Source of the DNA: Streptomyces sp. SID13726
GTDB taxonomy: Bacteria > Actinomycetota > Actinomycetes > Streptomycetales > Streptomycetaceae
Length of the DNA stretch: 64,000 bases
Direction of reading: 5' to 3'
Assembly: GCF_010548375.1 (NCBI RefSeq)
Contig: NZ_JAAGLY010000002.1
Coordinates: forward strand, 124,001 to 188,000
The translations under genes and the position numbers were made by a program. Each line of letters opens with the position of its first letter. Positions within the stretch are counted from its first letter, which is position 1. The notes below the pieces were generated by a model, which saw only the letters and a program-made list of their open reading frames with translations, had not been told where the DNA came from and searched no databases. Positions 25,575-34,697 of this stretch are shown here, piece after piece.

Positions 25575-27005
25575 ATGCCGTCCCATCTCTCCGCGGACCG
25601 CCCCGCGGCCCAGCCGTCGGGAAGCGGCTCGGTCGACGCGCTCATATCGCAGGCGCGGCGGCTCAAGGGCGACGTGGACGCCGTACGACGGGACGCTCCC
25701 GGTGACGGTTCGGACCCCCAGGAGCGCTGGCAGCGCGCGCTGTACGACCTCGCGCTGCACCAACTCAGCGACCTCGACGCGCACTTGGCGCAGCTACGGG
25801 ACGGCCCGCCGCCCGTGCCGTCGGAACCCGGCGCACCGACCGCCGCGCGAACCGCGCCGCCCGCTCCCCGGCGCGGCTCGTTGCTGAGCAGGGTCGGCAG
25901 TGCGGAGTGGAACCTCCTGACGGACGAGGCGAGTTGGTCCGGTGAGCTGTACCAGATCCTGGGCCGCGACCCCGCCGCTCCCCCGCTCACCCTCGACGAA
26001 CTCCCCTCCCTGGTGCTCGACGAGGACCGGCCGGGGCTGACGGCGATGGTCACCGACTGTCTCGTGGACGCCAAGCGCATCGACGGCGAGTTCCGGGTCG
26101 TGCGCCCGGACGGCGCCACGCGCACGGTCCACATGATGGGCGAGCCCGTGCTCGACGCCGACGGCAGCACCGCCTCGATGTGGGCCGTGCTGCGGGACGT
26201 CAGCGAACTGCGGCGCAGCGAGCGGGTGGTGAGCGAGACCCGTGACTCGTTACAACGCCACAGGCAGCGCACGCAGAGCGAGCGCCGGCTCGCGGTCGAG
26301 CTGCAGGAGGCCGTGCTGCCGCCGTGGCGTGGCTCCCTGCGGCTCCCGCACCGGGGCACCGAGACCCTGGACCTGGCCGCCCACTCCCTCCCCTCGTCGA
26401 CGAGCACCCTGATCGGCGGCGACTGGTACGACGCCCTCCAACTCGCCGACGGCGACACACTCCTGAGCGTCGGCGACCTCACCGGGCACGGCGTCGCCGT
26501 CGCCTCGGGCATGGCGACCCTGCTGGGTGCCGTGCGCGGCATGGCGATGGCGGGCACCCAACCCGGCCAACTGATGTCCCTGCTCAACCAGTTGCTCGAC
26601 GCCACCGTGCAGCCGGCCCTCGGCAGCGCCGTCTGCTGCCGCTACCGCCCCACGACCCGCACCCTCGTCTGGGCCCAGGCCGGACACCCCGCCCCGCTGC
26701 TGTTCCGCGACGGGACGGGACGCCGACTGGACTCACCCGACGGCGTGCTCCTCGGCGCCACGTCCGGAGCCGTGTACGCGCAGGCCGAGGAGACCCTTGA
26801 ACCGGGCGACCTGCTCCTGCTGCACACGGACGGACTCGTGCCCGGACGCGACAACGCGGATGCCGTGCACCAACTCCTCGGCCTGGCCCCCCGGTTCGGC
26901 GGGGCGCGCACCGCGCAGGACTGTGTGCGGATGGTCGTGGAGGAGTTCGGCGAGACCGAGCGCGAGGACGACGCCTGCGTGCTCGTCGCCAAGGTGACGT
27001 CCTAG
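25575..27005 (+). CDS. PAS-PP2C (SpoIIE-type) serine phosphatase
   Basis: A 476-aa regulator. Residues 1-100 are a helical N-terminus. Residues 105-215 form a PAS fold-3 sensor (AEWNLLTDEASWSGELYQIL; FRVVRPDGATRTVHMMGEPV). A short coiled coil leads to a C-terminal PP2C domain (about 255-476) with the metal-binding IGGDWYDAL, VGDLTGHG and EDDACVLVAKV. These phosphatases dephosphorylate anti-anti-sigma factors. ATG 25575 has GGAG 8 nt upstream. Leu226 is a TTA codon (26250-26252), implying bldA dependence. The last codons overlap a tandem repeat. Confidence 0.9.
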   Translation: MPSHLSADRPAAQPSGSGSVDALISQARRLKGDVDAVRRDAPGDGSDPQERWQRALYDLALHQLSDLDAHLAQLRDGPPPVPSEPGAPTAARTAPPAPRRGSLLSRVGSAEWNLLTDEASWSGELYQILGRDPAAPPLTLDELPSLVLDEDRPGLTAMVTDCLVDAKRIDGEFRVVRPDGATRTVHMMGEPVLDADGSTASMWAVLRDVSELRRSERVVSETRDSLQRHRQRTQSERRLAVELQEAVLPPWRGSLRLPHRGTETLDLAAHSLPSSTSTLIGGDWYDALQLADGDTLLSVGDLTGHGVAVASGMATLLGAVRGMAMAGTQPGQLMSLLNQLLDATVQPALGSAVCCRYRPTTRTLVWAQAGHPAPLLFRDGTGRRLDSPDGVLLGATSGAVYAQAEETLEPGDLLLLHTDGLVPGRDNADAVHQLLGLAPRFGGARTAQDCVRMVVEEFGETEREDDACVLVAKVTS

Positions 27006-27060
27006 GCAAGGTGATGTCCTAGGCAAGGTGATGTCCTAGGCAAGGTGACGTACGTCCTAG
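26990..27060. repeat. 17-bp tandem repeat overlapping the PP2C stop codon
   Basis: CAAGGTGACGTCCTAG at the very end of the PP2C gene is followed by two exact 17-bp units GCAAGGTGATGTCCTAG (27006-27022, 27023-27039) and a fourth unit with a 4-bp insertion (27040-27060). Each copy repeats the last codons and stop of the gene. It looks like replication slippage duplicating the gene end. Confidence 0.85.
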
Positions 27061-27147
27061 CCATAGATGTCTGACGTCATCAAGGCCATAGGTGTGCCGT
27101 CATGAAGGGACTGCTACGACCGTACGGGCCTCCTGTACCCGTGCCGC

Positions 27148-28641
27148 TCAGGCCCGTGCGCTGTTGCCACCCCTTCCCTTCGGCTTCGGCAGGGCCAGCC
27201 TGATCTCCTCGCGCAGCTCGTTGATCTTCGGGTAGCCCGAGTACTCGGCGGTGAGGCGGTACATCTGGCGCAGCCGGTCCCAGGTGCGGTGGGAGGAGTT
27301 GGAGCCCATGGACACCAGCGCCAACCGCGCGTACCGGTCCGCCTGTTCGGGGTCGTCGGCGATGAAGCAGGCCGAGGCCATCGACAGGAAGTCGAAGATC
27401 TTCGAGCGCTGCCGTCCGTCGACCCGCAGGGCCAGGGCCTTGTCCGCGTAGTGCTGGGCGTGCGCGGCCGCGGCCGGCTCGTGCTCCGCCAGCGTGCGGT
27501 AGGCCAGGGCCTGCATGCCGTAGAGGTCCTCCTCCTTGAAGGTCTGCATCCAGCTGGGCGGCGGCACGTCGCTCTTGTCGGAGACGAAGAGGTCCTCCGC
27601 CTGTCCGAGGGTGCGGCGCATGGCCTGGCCCTTGCCCATGGAGGCCTGTGCCCAGGCCTCGATGGTGTAGAGCATCGCCCTGGTGCGGGGCAGCACCTGT
27701 TCGCCGGAGCCGGACTGGGCGAGCTTCATCAGGTCGAGTGCGTCGTCGGGCCGGCCGAGGTGCACCATCTGGCGGGCCGCCCGGGAGAGCGCCTCGCCCG
27801 CGCGGGGCCGGTCGCCACCCTCTCTCGCGGCATGGGCGGCGATGACGAAGTACTTCTGGGCCGTGGGTTCGAGGCCGACGTCGTGGGACATCCAGCCCGC
27901 GAGGACGGCGAGGTTGGCGGCGACGCCCCACAGGCGCCGCTGGAGATGGTCGGGGTGCCGGTAGGCGAGCATGCCGCCCACTTCGTTGAGCTGGCCCACG
28001 ACCGCCTTGCGTTGCAGCCCGCCCCCGCGGGCCGCGTCCCAGGCCCGGAACACCTCGACCGAGCGCTCCAGCTCCTCGATCTCCTGCGACCCGATGGGGG
28101 CGGCCTCGTAACGGTCGAACCCAGCGGGGTCGGCGTGCAGGGGGTCGTCGAACTGGGGGGCATCGGCGGTGAGGGCCGGATCGGTGTGCAGCCAGTCGTG
28201 CATGGCACTGGTGAGTGCGGATCCCGCGGCGAGCGCGGCACCCGCGCCCACCAAGCCGCGTCGGTTGAGCATGAGGTCCATTCCCGTGAATTCGGTGAGG
28301 ACCGCAGCGGTTCGGTCGGGCGCCCACGGCATGCCGTCGGGATTCTCAGCGTTCCCGTCGCCCTGCCGTTTCCCCGTACGCCCGTGCCGGACCAGACCGA
28401 GGTCCTCGATGGTCACGACACGGCCGAGACGCTCGGTGAACAGAGCCGCCAGCACCCGCGGCACCGGATCGCGCGGGATCTCTCCCGTGTCGATCCAACG
28501 CCGTACCCGCGAGGTGTCGGTCGAGAGCTGGGGGTGGCCCATGGCCGCCGCCTGCCGATTGACCAGCCTCGCGAGTTCGCCCTTGGACCAGCCGGCCAGG
28601 CCGAACAGGTCCGAAAGACGGGTGTTGGGTTGTCCACTCAC
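27148..28641 (-). CDS. HTH/TPR regulator (NsdA-like)
   Basis: A 497-aa protein. The N-terminal 80 residues form an XRE-like DNA-binding domain (SDLFGLAGWSKGELARLVNR; DTSRVRRWIDTGEIPRDPVP). A hydrophobic helix near residue 150 follows (RRGLVGAGAALAAGSALTSA). The rest is tetratricopeptide-like helices (VVGQLNEVGGMLAYRHPDHL; ALSRAARQMVHLGRPDDALD). This plan resembles NsdA, a Streptomyces repressor of antibiotic production and sporulation; the identity is inferred. The start GTG at 28641 gives MSGQPNTRLSDLFG. A kinase-like gene is divergent from it. Confidence 0.75.
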   Translation of the reverse strand: MSGQPNTRLSDLFGLAGWSKGELARLVNRQAAAMGHPQLSTDTSRVRRWIDTGEIPRDPVPRVLAALFTERLGRVVTIEDLGLVRHGRTGKRQGDGNAENPDGMPWAPDRTAAVLTEFTGMDLMLNRRGLVGAGAALAAGSALTSAMHDWLHTDPALTADAPQFDDPLHADPAGFDRYEAAPIGSQEIEELERSVEVFRAWDAARGGGLQRKAVVGQLNEVGGMLAYRHPDHLQRRLWGVAANLAVLAGWMSHDVGLEPTAQKYFVIAAHAAREGGDRPRAGEALSRAARQMVHLGRPDDALDLMKLAQSGSGEQVLPRTRAMLYTIEAWAQASMGKGQAMRRTLGQAEDLFVSDKSDVPPPSWMQTFKEEDLYGMQALAYRTLAEHEPAAAAHAQHYADKALALRVDGRQRSKIFDFLSMASACFIADDPEQADRYARLALVSMGSNSSHRTWDRLRQMYRLTAEYSGYPKINELREEIRLALPKPKGRGGNSARA

Positions 28642-28894
28642 GTCAAGCCCCCAGGTACTCGGCTGAGTTGACAGTAGCCCGGCGTCAGTTGCTCCGGGAC
28701 TATTCGCCAGGGTTCGCCAGGGTCCGCCAGATGGTGTGCCACTGCACATCTGGTGTCAGGTAGGAACGCGCCACCCCGACCCGGCCTCCGCTTCATATGA
28801 CGGGTGCATTCCCCAGGGTGCACCCGGGCGGCCGGGTCGGGCAGCGCACTGCTTCTCCAGGCACAGCAGGCACACGAAGGGATCTGTCTCGCCC

Positions 28895-30034
28895 ATGTAC
28901 GCAGCATCGTCCTCCGTGTCCGCCCCGCCCCGGTCGCCGCATCTCCGTCCGGCGGGCGGCGGCCCCTACCTCGACCCCGCGCGGCCGACGGCCCCCGTAC
29001 CGGGTACGGGCAGGACGCGGCGCGTTCCGGGGCTCGGCACCCAACCGCTCAGCGGGAGACTCGACTTGTCCGGCCCCCAGGGCGCCCAGCTGCGCACGGC
29101 GATCGCGTCGGTGCACCGGATCTGCCCGGAGTTCGCCCCGGTGCAGGTGCTGCGCCGCAGCGGACGCGCCGTGCTCCTGGTCGGAACGACGGGACGCAGC
29201 ACGGCCGTCGCCAAGTGTTTACTCGACCACTCCCCGGTATGGGCCGAGCGGATCCGGCACGAGATAGCGGCATACCGCTCGTTCGTCCGGCACCGCCCCC
29301 CGGTGCGGGTGCCCCGGCTGATCGCGGCGGATCCGGACAACTGCACTCTGGTCATCGAGCGGATGCCCGGCCGGGTGGCGGCGCTGCACCGGCACCCGGC
29401 GGAGGCCCCGCCGCGTGCCGACATCAGAGCGGCGCTCGGCGCGATCTGCCGGCTCAACGCCTGGCGGCCACCGGCGGGCACCTTCGACGCCCCGCTCGAC
29501 TACGCGGCGCGGATCTCCCGGTACCACGAACTGGGACTGCTGACCGACCGGGACATGGGCGACCTCCAGAAGCTGCTGCACGGCATCGCGCACTCTGCGG
29601 GCCGACAGGGCATGGGCCAGTTCTGCCACGGCGATGCTTTGCTCTCGAACATCCTGCTCTCACCGGCCGGTCCAGTGCTGGTGGACTGGGAGCACGCGGG
29701 CTGGTACCTGCCGGGCTACGACCTGGCGACGCTGTGGTCGGTCCTCGGCGACGCCCCGGTGGCCCGCCGTCAGATCAGCCAGATCGCCCAGTCGGCGGGC
29801 CCGGCCTCGCGGGACGCCTTCCTGGTGAACCTGATGCTGGTGCTCACCCGTGAGATCCGTACCTACGAGACGGCCGTGCAGCGTTCGATGCATGACTCGA
29901 CCCCGGCGGCACCGGGCGCGGCCCACCCTGGTGCTGCGCCGTCCGGCGAGGAACAGCGGCTGCTGCTGAGGCGGCTGCACGACGACTGCCAGCTGGCCCG
30001 ACGGGCCGTCCGAGCGGCGGTCGGCACTCGCTGA
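28895..30034 (+). CDS. Aminoglycoside phosphotransferase-family protein
   Basis: A 379-aa APH-fold protein. After a roughly 60-residue disordered N-terminus come the kinase elements [30 protein letters not shown], the catalytic loop [15 protein letters not shown] (Asp as base, Asn for metal) and [20 protein letters not shown]. Leu109 is TTA (29219-29221), so translation may need bldA tRNA. It is divergent from the NsdA-like gene and followed by a hairpin terminator. The substrate is not known. Confidence 0.8.
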   Translation: MYAASSSVSAPPRSPHLRPAGGGPYLDPARPTAPVPGTGRTRRVPGLGTQPLSGRLDLSGPQGAQLRTAIASVHRICPEFAPVQVLRRSGRAVLLVGTTGRSTAVAKCLLDHSPVWAERIRHEIAAYRSFVRHRPPVRVPRLIAADPDNCTLVIERMPGRVAALHRHPAEAPPRADIRAALGAICRLNAWRPPAGTFDAPLDYAARISRYHELGLLTDRDMGDLQKLLHGIAHSAGRQGMGQFCHGDALLSNILLSPAGPVLVDWEHAGWYLPGYDLATLWSVLGDAPVARRQISQIAQSAGPASRDAFLVNLMLVLTREIRTYETAVQRSMHDSTPAAPGAAHPGAAPSGEEQRLLLRRLHDDCQLARRAVRAAVGTR

Positions 30035-30044
30035 CGGGGATGGC

Positions 30045-30083
30045 GGTCCGCGGTGCGCCCTGGACAGCGGCGTGCCGCGGACC
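30045..30083 (+). terminator. Hairpin terminator after the kinase-like gene
   Basis: GGTCCGCGG (30045-30053) pairs perfectly with CCGCGGACC (30075-30083) and the right arm is followed by TTCGT. It starts 11 bp after the stop codon. Confidence 0.7.
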
Positions 30084-30324
30084 TTCGTATGCCCAGGCGG
30101 CGCGTCGCCGCGTCGTACGACCCGGCGGGGCGTCGGCTCATTGGTGTACGCCACTGACGCCCCGCAGGCCCGGAAGCCTCCGCCACGAAACTCCCGTAGA
30201 CCCCGATTGACGTGGGAAATCCCCTGCCCCTGGGCATGATTGACGGATCGTCGGCAAGCCGGTACCACTGACGCACGCCCGGCCCCGTACGGCTCATCTC
30301 GCCCGACCGTCCCAGGAGGCTGCA

Positions 30325-32298
30325 TTGCGAGGATCCACGACCGACCCCAACAGAGCCGCCGGCCCCGCCCGGAAAGTGGCTGGCACCCTGGCGGGCGCGG
30401 CTCTGCTGCTGCCGCTGCTCGGTGCGGCCCCGTCCGAGGCAGGACCGTCCGTGTCCGGGGACTCCTCGGCCGGGCTTCAGCGGGCCTTCGCCTCGGCGGC
30501 CGCCAAGTACCACGTCCCGCAGAGCGTGCTGCTCGGCGTCTCCTATCTCCAGTCCCGCTGGGACACCCACGCCGGCGCGCCAAGCGTGACCGGCGGCTAC
30601 GGCCCGATGCACCTCACCGACGCCCGTGCGGCACTGGCCTCGGCACCGCACCACAGCGAGGGCACGGAGGACGCCCGCGGCGACAGCGCCCGAGCGGCTC
30701 TGCTGCCGAGGACGAAGGTGCCGGAGCCCGCCGAACTCCCGGCCCGGCTGGAGACTCTGCCGAAGGCCGCCGAGCTGACCGGCCTGAGCGCCGAGGAACT
30801 GCGCGGCGACTCAGCCGCCAACGTGGCCGGCGGGGCCGCCCTGCTCGCCGCCGCCCAGAAGGACCTGGGCGAGCCGCCGAGCCAGGACCCGGCGGACTGG
30901 TACGGCGCGGTGGCCCGCTTCTCCGGCGCGGACGACACCGCCACCGCGGCGGCGTACGCGAACGACGTCTTCGACGTGCTCCGCACCGGCGAGGAGCGCA
31001 CCACGGACGCGGGCCAGCGACTCGCCCTGGCCGCCCAGCCGGCCCTCGCCCCGGACACCGCGCAGCTCACCCGGACGGGACTGCGCACGCTCGGCACCGG
31101 TGGCACCGAGTGCCCGAGGACCGTGTCCTGCGAGTGGATCCCGGCGCCGTACGAGGAGTTCGGGGAGAGCGACTACGGCAACCACGACCTGGCCGACCGC
31201 CCCGCCTCCCAGAGCATCAAGTACATCGTCATCCATGACACGGAGGGCACCTGGGACGGAGTCCTCAACCTGGTGCAGGACCCGACCTATGTGTCGTGGA
31301 ACTACACCCTGCGCTCGACCGACGGTCACATCGCCCAGCATGTGAAGGCCAAGGACGTGGCCTGGCACGCGGGCAACTGGTACGTCAACGCCAAGTCGAT
31401 CGGCCTGGAGCACGAGGGCTTCCTGGCGAACCCGGACGCCTGGTACACGGAGGCGATGTACCGGTCCTCGGCGCGCCTGGTCAGGTACCTCTCCGCGAAG
31501 TACGGCATCCCGCTGGACCGGCAGCACATCCTGGGCCACGACAACGTGCCGGGTCCGACGACCTCGACCGTCGCGGGCATGCACACCGACCCCGGCCCGT
31601 ACTGGGACTGGCGGCACTACTTCGAGCTGCTGGGCCGCCCGTTCAAGTCCACGGCCGGCCGGCAGGGCGGCCTGGTGACGATCCGCCCGGACTACGCCAC
31701 CAACCAGCCGCGGTACACGGGCTGCGTGACCAAGGACGTGCCCTGCGCGTCCCACGGTTCGAGCGAGGTGCGCCTCTACTCCGCCCCTGACGAGACGGCC
31801 CCCCTGATCAAGGACATCGGTCTGGGCAAGGCCCCCACCATCGACGTCAACGACCTGTCCTCGCGGGTCTCCACCGGCCAGCAGTACGCGCTCGCCGGCC
31901 GCGACGGCGACTGGACGGCGATCTGGTACCTGGGCCAGAAGGCCTGGTTCAAGAACCCCAGGAAGAACCCCACGGCGGTGAACGCCTCCGGCCTCGTAGT
32001 GACCCCGAAGAAGGGCCTCGCCACGGTCCCGGTGTACGGCCGCGCGTACCCCGAGGCCGCCGCCTACCCGGCGGGCGTTCCCGTCCAGGCGGTGTCCCCA
32101 CTGCCGTACACCGTGCTCAAGGGCCAGCGGTACGTGGTCGGTGACAGGGTGCCGGGCGAGTACTACTACGCGGTCACCTTCACGACGGACTCGCACAAGG
32201 TCGTGGTGGGGCAGGACCGGTACTACGAGATCCAGTACGGGCATCGGGTGGCGTTCGTGCGGGCGGCGGATGTGGATGTGGTGCGCTCGCGGACGTAG
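30325..32298 (+). CDS. Secreted N-acetylmuramoyl-L-alanine amidase (amidase_2) with inactive transglycosylase-like domain
   Basis: A 657-aa exported cell-wall hydrolase. The start is TTG 30325, supported by AGGAGG 5 nt upstream. The signal peptide runs to about residue 39. Residues 45-100 resemble a lytic transglycosylase (HVPQSVLLGVSYLQSRWDTH), but the catalytic Glu is Gln. The zinc amidase domain (about 285-435) has IVIHDTEGTWDG, WHAGNWYVNAKSIGLEHEG and GMHTDPGPYWDW, supplying His, His and Asp ligands. The C-terminal 200 residues contain SH3-like wall-binding modules. It probably remodels peptidoglycan during growth or sporulation. Confidence 0.88.
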   Translation: MRGSTTDPNRAAGPARKVAGTLAGAALLLPLLGAAPSEAGPSVSGDSSAGLQRAFASAAAKYHVPQSVLLGVSYLQSRWDTHAGAPSVTGGYGPMHLTDARAALASAPHHSEGTEDARGDSARAALLPRTKVPEPAELPARLETLPKAAELTGLSAEELRGDSAANVAGGAALLAAAQKDLGEPPSQDPADWYGAVARFSGADDTATAAAYANDVFDVLRTGEERTTDAGQRLALAAQPALAPDTAQLTRTGLRTLGTGGTECPRTVSCEWIPAPYEEFGESDYGNHDLADRPASQSIKYIVIHDTEGTWDGVLNLVQDPTYVSWNYTLRSTDGHIAQHVKAKDVAWHAGNWYVNAKSIGLEHEGFLANPDAWYTEAMYRSSARLVRYLSAKYGIPLDRQHILGHDNVPGPTTSTVAGMHTDPGPYWDWRHYFELLGRPFKSTAGRQGGLVTIRPDYATNQPRYTGCVTKDVPCASHGSSEVRLYSAPDETAPLIKDIGLGKAPTIDVNDLSSRVSTGQQYALAGRDGDWTAIWYLGQKAWFKNPRKNPTAVNASGLVVTPKKGLATVPVYGRAYPEAAAYPAGVPVQAVSPLPYTVLKGQRYVVGDRVPGEYYYAVTFTTDSHKVVVGQDRYYEIQYGHRVAFVRAADVDVVRSRT

Positions 32299-32369
32299 GC
32301 GCGCGTCGACGTCGGTCTGGCGGAGCGTCAACTCCGGGAACCGTCAGGCCGACGCCAGGTATCGCTCCG

Positions 32370-32393
32370 CGCATCAGCGACCTCAGTGATGCG
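32370..32393. repeat. Inverted repeat between the amidase gene and the FxsA-like operon
   Basis: CGCATCA and TGATGCG (7-bp arms, 10-nt loop) lie 72 bp after the amidase stop and 168 bp before the small peptide gene. It may be a terminator for the former or an operator for the latter. Confidence 0.4.
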
Positions 32394-32561
32394 GTACCGT
32401 CGCGTGGCGGATGTCTGGATGTCCTTCTCGACGCGGACAATCCGCATCACAAGCCTGCAACAAGAGCCGGTCGGCGCGCCCTCCTGAGCTCCGCGCCCCG
32501 AGTCGGTAGCCGCGGAGACGGCGCCGGCCGGGTTCGGCACAGCGATAGGGAGAGACACGAC

Positions 32562-32771
32562 GTGACGACGTATGCGACCGAGTTCGAGACCGATCTCATC
32601 GATCTCAGCCGCTGCGGGCTCCAAGAGGTGATGGCCCTTCGTGACCCCGCGGTCGTCGACGCGATGTCCGCACTGGTGCGGCATCTGGGTGAAAGGACTG
32701 CCGCGCAAAGCGCAAGCGGAGGCGCCGGAAGCCCGCACCTCGCCGTCGACTGCAGTGCCCCTCAGCACTAG
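32562..32771 (+). CDS. FxsA-like precursor peptide lacking the FxSxx terminus
   Basis: A 69-aa peptide. Residues 9-45 (ETDLIDLSRCGLQEVMALRD, then PAVVDAMSALVRHLGER) resemble the conserved leader of FxSxx-COOH proteins, ribosomal peptides modified by radical SAM enzyme FxsB. The expected F-x-S-x-x end is absent; the tail reads SASGGAGSPHLAVDCSAPQH, with a Cys, an Asp and two His that could be modified. GTG 32562 follows GGGAGAG at good spacing. The stop is 15 bp before an HExxH protein, a family found beside FxsA peptides, so the two likely form a precursor/enzyme pair. Peptide modification is inferred. Confidence 0.65.
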   Translation: MTTYATEFETDLIDLSRCGLQEVMALRDPAVVDAMSALVRHLGERTAAQSASGGAGSPHLAVDCSAPQH

Positions 32772-32786
32772 GGCCGGTCCGTACCC

Positions 32787-34697
32787 ATGTCCCCCGTCGC
32801 CCCGGACGCCGCGCCGGTCAGACATCGCATTCCTCTGTCGGATCTCGACGCGCTGGCCACAGGACATGTCCTCCCGGCCACCGCACGGCGGATCCACGAA
32901 GTCGAGCGCAGCCGTCGCATGTTGATGCTGCGTGCGGTGGTCGAGGCAGCCCAGCAGGTCCGGGCGGAGTCGGAATCGCCTCTTTCTCCGGTCACCGCCG
33001 CGCTGGACCTGCTCATGCGGATCGAGCGGGTCAGACCCGATGTGGTGATCGACCTCCTGGACCATCCGGGGCTGGGGGTGTGGGCGGTTCGGATGCTGGA
33101 GCGTCTCCGTCACGAGAGCCGCTCCAGCAGGGCCGTCGCTTCCTTGTGGAGTGAACTCGGTTATCTGCATGCGGTAGCCGCCTCCGCGGCTCTGCGCGCC
33201 GGCGTCGCCGGCACGATCGACCTGCCCGTGATCGGGGCCGGGGTTCCCCTGCCGACGCTGGGGCGGGTAGCACTGCCGATCGCCCTCGCGGCCGAGGTCG
33301 CGGTCCTGGAGATCGCTCCCCCGGCCCACCCCGTTCTCACGGTGGCCGGTCAACAGCTCGCCCTGCCCACCGACTTGAGCGGCGTTCAGGGTTTTTGGCA
33401 ACCGTTGCCACGCGTCACGGTGAGCGCGAACCACTCCGCTCGTGAATTGGTGCTGGACGAAAGCGATCCGTACCGGGATTTCCGGAGCCCTCCACAGCAG
33501 TCCGCCACGGACCTCACCCAAGAGGACGTGCAGCATTGGGAGTTCACGCTTCGCGAGGCGGACACGTCACTCGTGCGTCGACATCCGCACGCGGCCGCGC
33601 TGCGGGCCACCGCTCTGCGAGTGGTCGTTCCACTGTCGGCCGCTCCTCTGTACCGGCCGATGAGCGCCACGTACAACGAGGCGTTCGGGAGCGCGTTGAT
33701 GTCACCGCTCCGGGATGCCGCCGAAGTCGCGGCGACCCTGGTGCACGAGGCTCGTCACTCCGTACTCAACGCCCTGCTGCATCAACTGCCCTTGTGCCAG
33801 GACCCGTTGCCTGGCATCGATCCACCCCTCTTCTACGCGCCGTGGCGAGGTGACCCTCGCCCGGCCACGGGCCTTCTGCACGGGGTCTATTCCTTCGCGG
33901 GTGTCGCCGACTTCTGGCGGATCGAGCGCCATGCGCTGACCGGTGCCTCAGCAAGCCTCGCGCACTTCGAATTCGCGCTGTGGCGCGCGGCGGTCGGCGA
34001 GGCGCTGGACACGCTGACGTCGTGCGGAGAACAACAGCTCACCCCTCTGGGCCTGCGGTTCGTCGCGGCGATGACCGAACAGACGGCCGCATGGTTCCGG
34101 GAGTCCGTTCCCGCTCCATCCGATGCGCTCGCGCGGGACGAGGCCACCGACCTCCGGGCGGTCTGGCGCGCCCGGCACACCTGTCCGGACGCCGCGCAGA
34201 CCGAGGCCCTGGCCCACGACTGGCTGGCCCGAGTCGACCCGTCGGCGGCTGGGCGCGTCCGTTCCGTGCTTCGTCCCGATCCACGGTTCGGACCACCCGA
34301 TCCGCGTGGTGAGCTGCGGCGGGCACTGTTCCACGGGCCCGATGCGCTGCTAGCCCACTCGTCCGGCGAGAGCTACACCGCTTCGCGTGACCCCGCGTTG
34401 GTCGCCGCCGACCTCGCGCTGGTCGGCGGTGACCCGGTACTCGCCGCTCAGGCCTACCGCGACGTTCTCGTCGACCGGCCCGAGTCTCCTTCGGCCTGGG
34501 CCGGTCTGGGTCTTGCGCTCTCGGCGAGCGGCCATCAGGCAGCAGCGGAAGCGCTGTTGGGACGCCCCGAGGTCGTCCGGGCGGTACATCTCGTTCTGCT
34601 GCGGCAGGGCGCTGCGCCGGACCCACTCGCACTCAGCGACTGGGTCGGGCGGACGCCGATAGTGCGTGAGACGGCTTCCGGTCCGGATCACGGCTGA
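32787..34697 (+). CDS. HExxH-motif protein, peptide beta-hydroxylase type
   Basis: A 636-aa protein. The metal-binding motif is LVHEARHSVLNALL, with HEARH at residues 320-324. A further conserved His in GLLHGVYSFAGVADFWRIER (near residue 361) could complete the site. This is the HEXXH family first noticed beside FxSxx-COOH peptides; some members are iron/2-oxoglutarate enzymes hydroxylating the beta-carbon of peptide residues. The last 110 residues form a TPR-like tail (VAADLALVGGDPVLAAQAYR). It lies 15 bp behind the peptide gene, so co-transcription is likely. A protease is the alternative reading of HExxH. Confidence 0.72.
   Translation: MSPVAPDAAPVRHRIPLSDLDALATGHVLPATARRIHEVERSRRMLMLRAVVEAAQQVRAESESPLSPVTAALDLLMRIERVRPDVVIDLLDHPGLGVWAVRMLERLRHESRSSRAVASLWSELGYLHAVAASAALRAGVAGTIDLPVIGAGVPLPTLGRVALPIALAAEVAVLEIAPPAHPVLTVAGQQLALPTDLSGVQGFWQPLPRVTVSANHSARELVLDESDPYRDFRSPPQQSATDLTQEDVQHWEFTLREADTSLVRRHPHAAALRATALRVVVPLSAAPLYRPMSATYNEAFGSALMSPLRDAAEVAATLVHEARHSVLNALLHQLPLCQDPLPGIDPPLFYAPWRGDPRPATGLLHGVYSFAGVADFWRIERHALTGASASLAHFEFALWRAAVGEALDTLTSCGEQQLTPLGLRFVAAMTEQTAAWFRESVPAPSDALARDEATDLRAVWRARHTCPDAAQTEALAHDWLARVDPSAAGRVRSVLRPDPRFGPPDPRGELRRALFHGPDALLAHSSGESYTASRDPALVAADLALVGGDPVLAAQAYRDVLVDRPESPSAWAGLGLALSASGHQAAAEALLGRPEVVRAVHLVLLRQGAAPDPLALSDWVGRTPIVRETASGPDHG

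Noticed and set aside
27148..28641. SARP-type pathway activator
   Set aside because: There is no OmpR-like winged helix. The N-terminus is XRE-like and the rest TPR, closer to NsdA.
30035..30324. ydaO-type (c-di-AMP) riboswitch before the secreted amidase
   Set aside because: Wall hydrolase genes of Streptomyces often have one, but I could not see its conserved helices or motifs here. Only a terminator is supported.
32787..34697. Reading the HExxH protein as a metalloprotease
   Set aside because: Not excluded, but the position next to an FxsA-like peptide and the family context favour a peptide hydroxylase.
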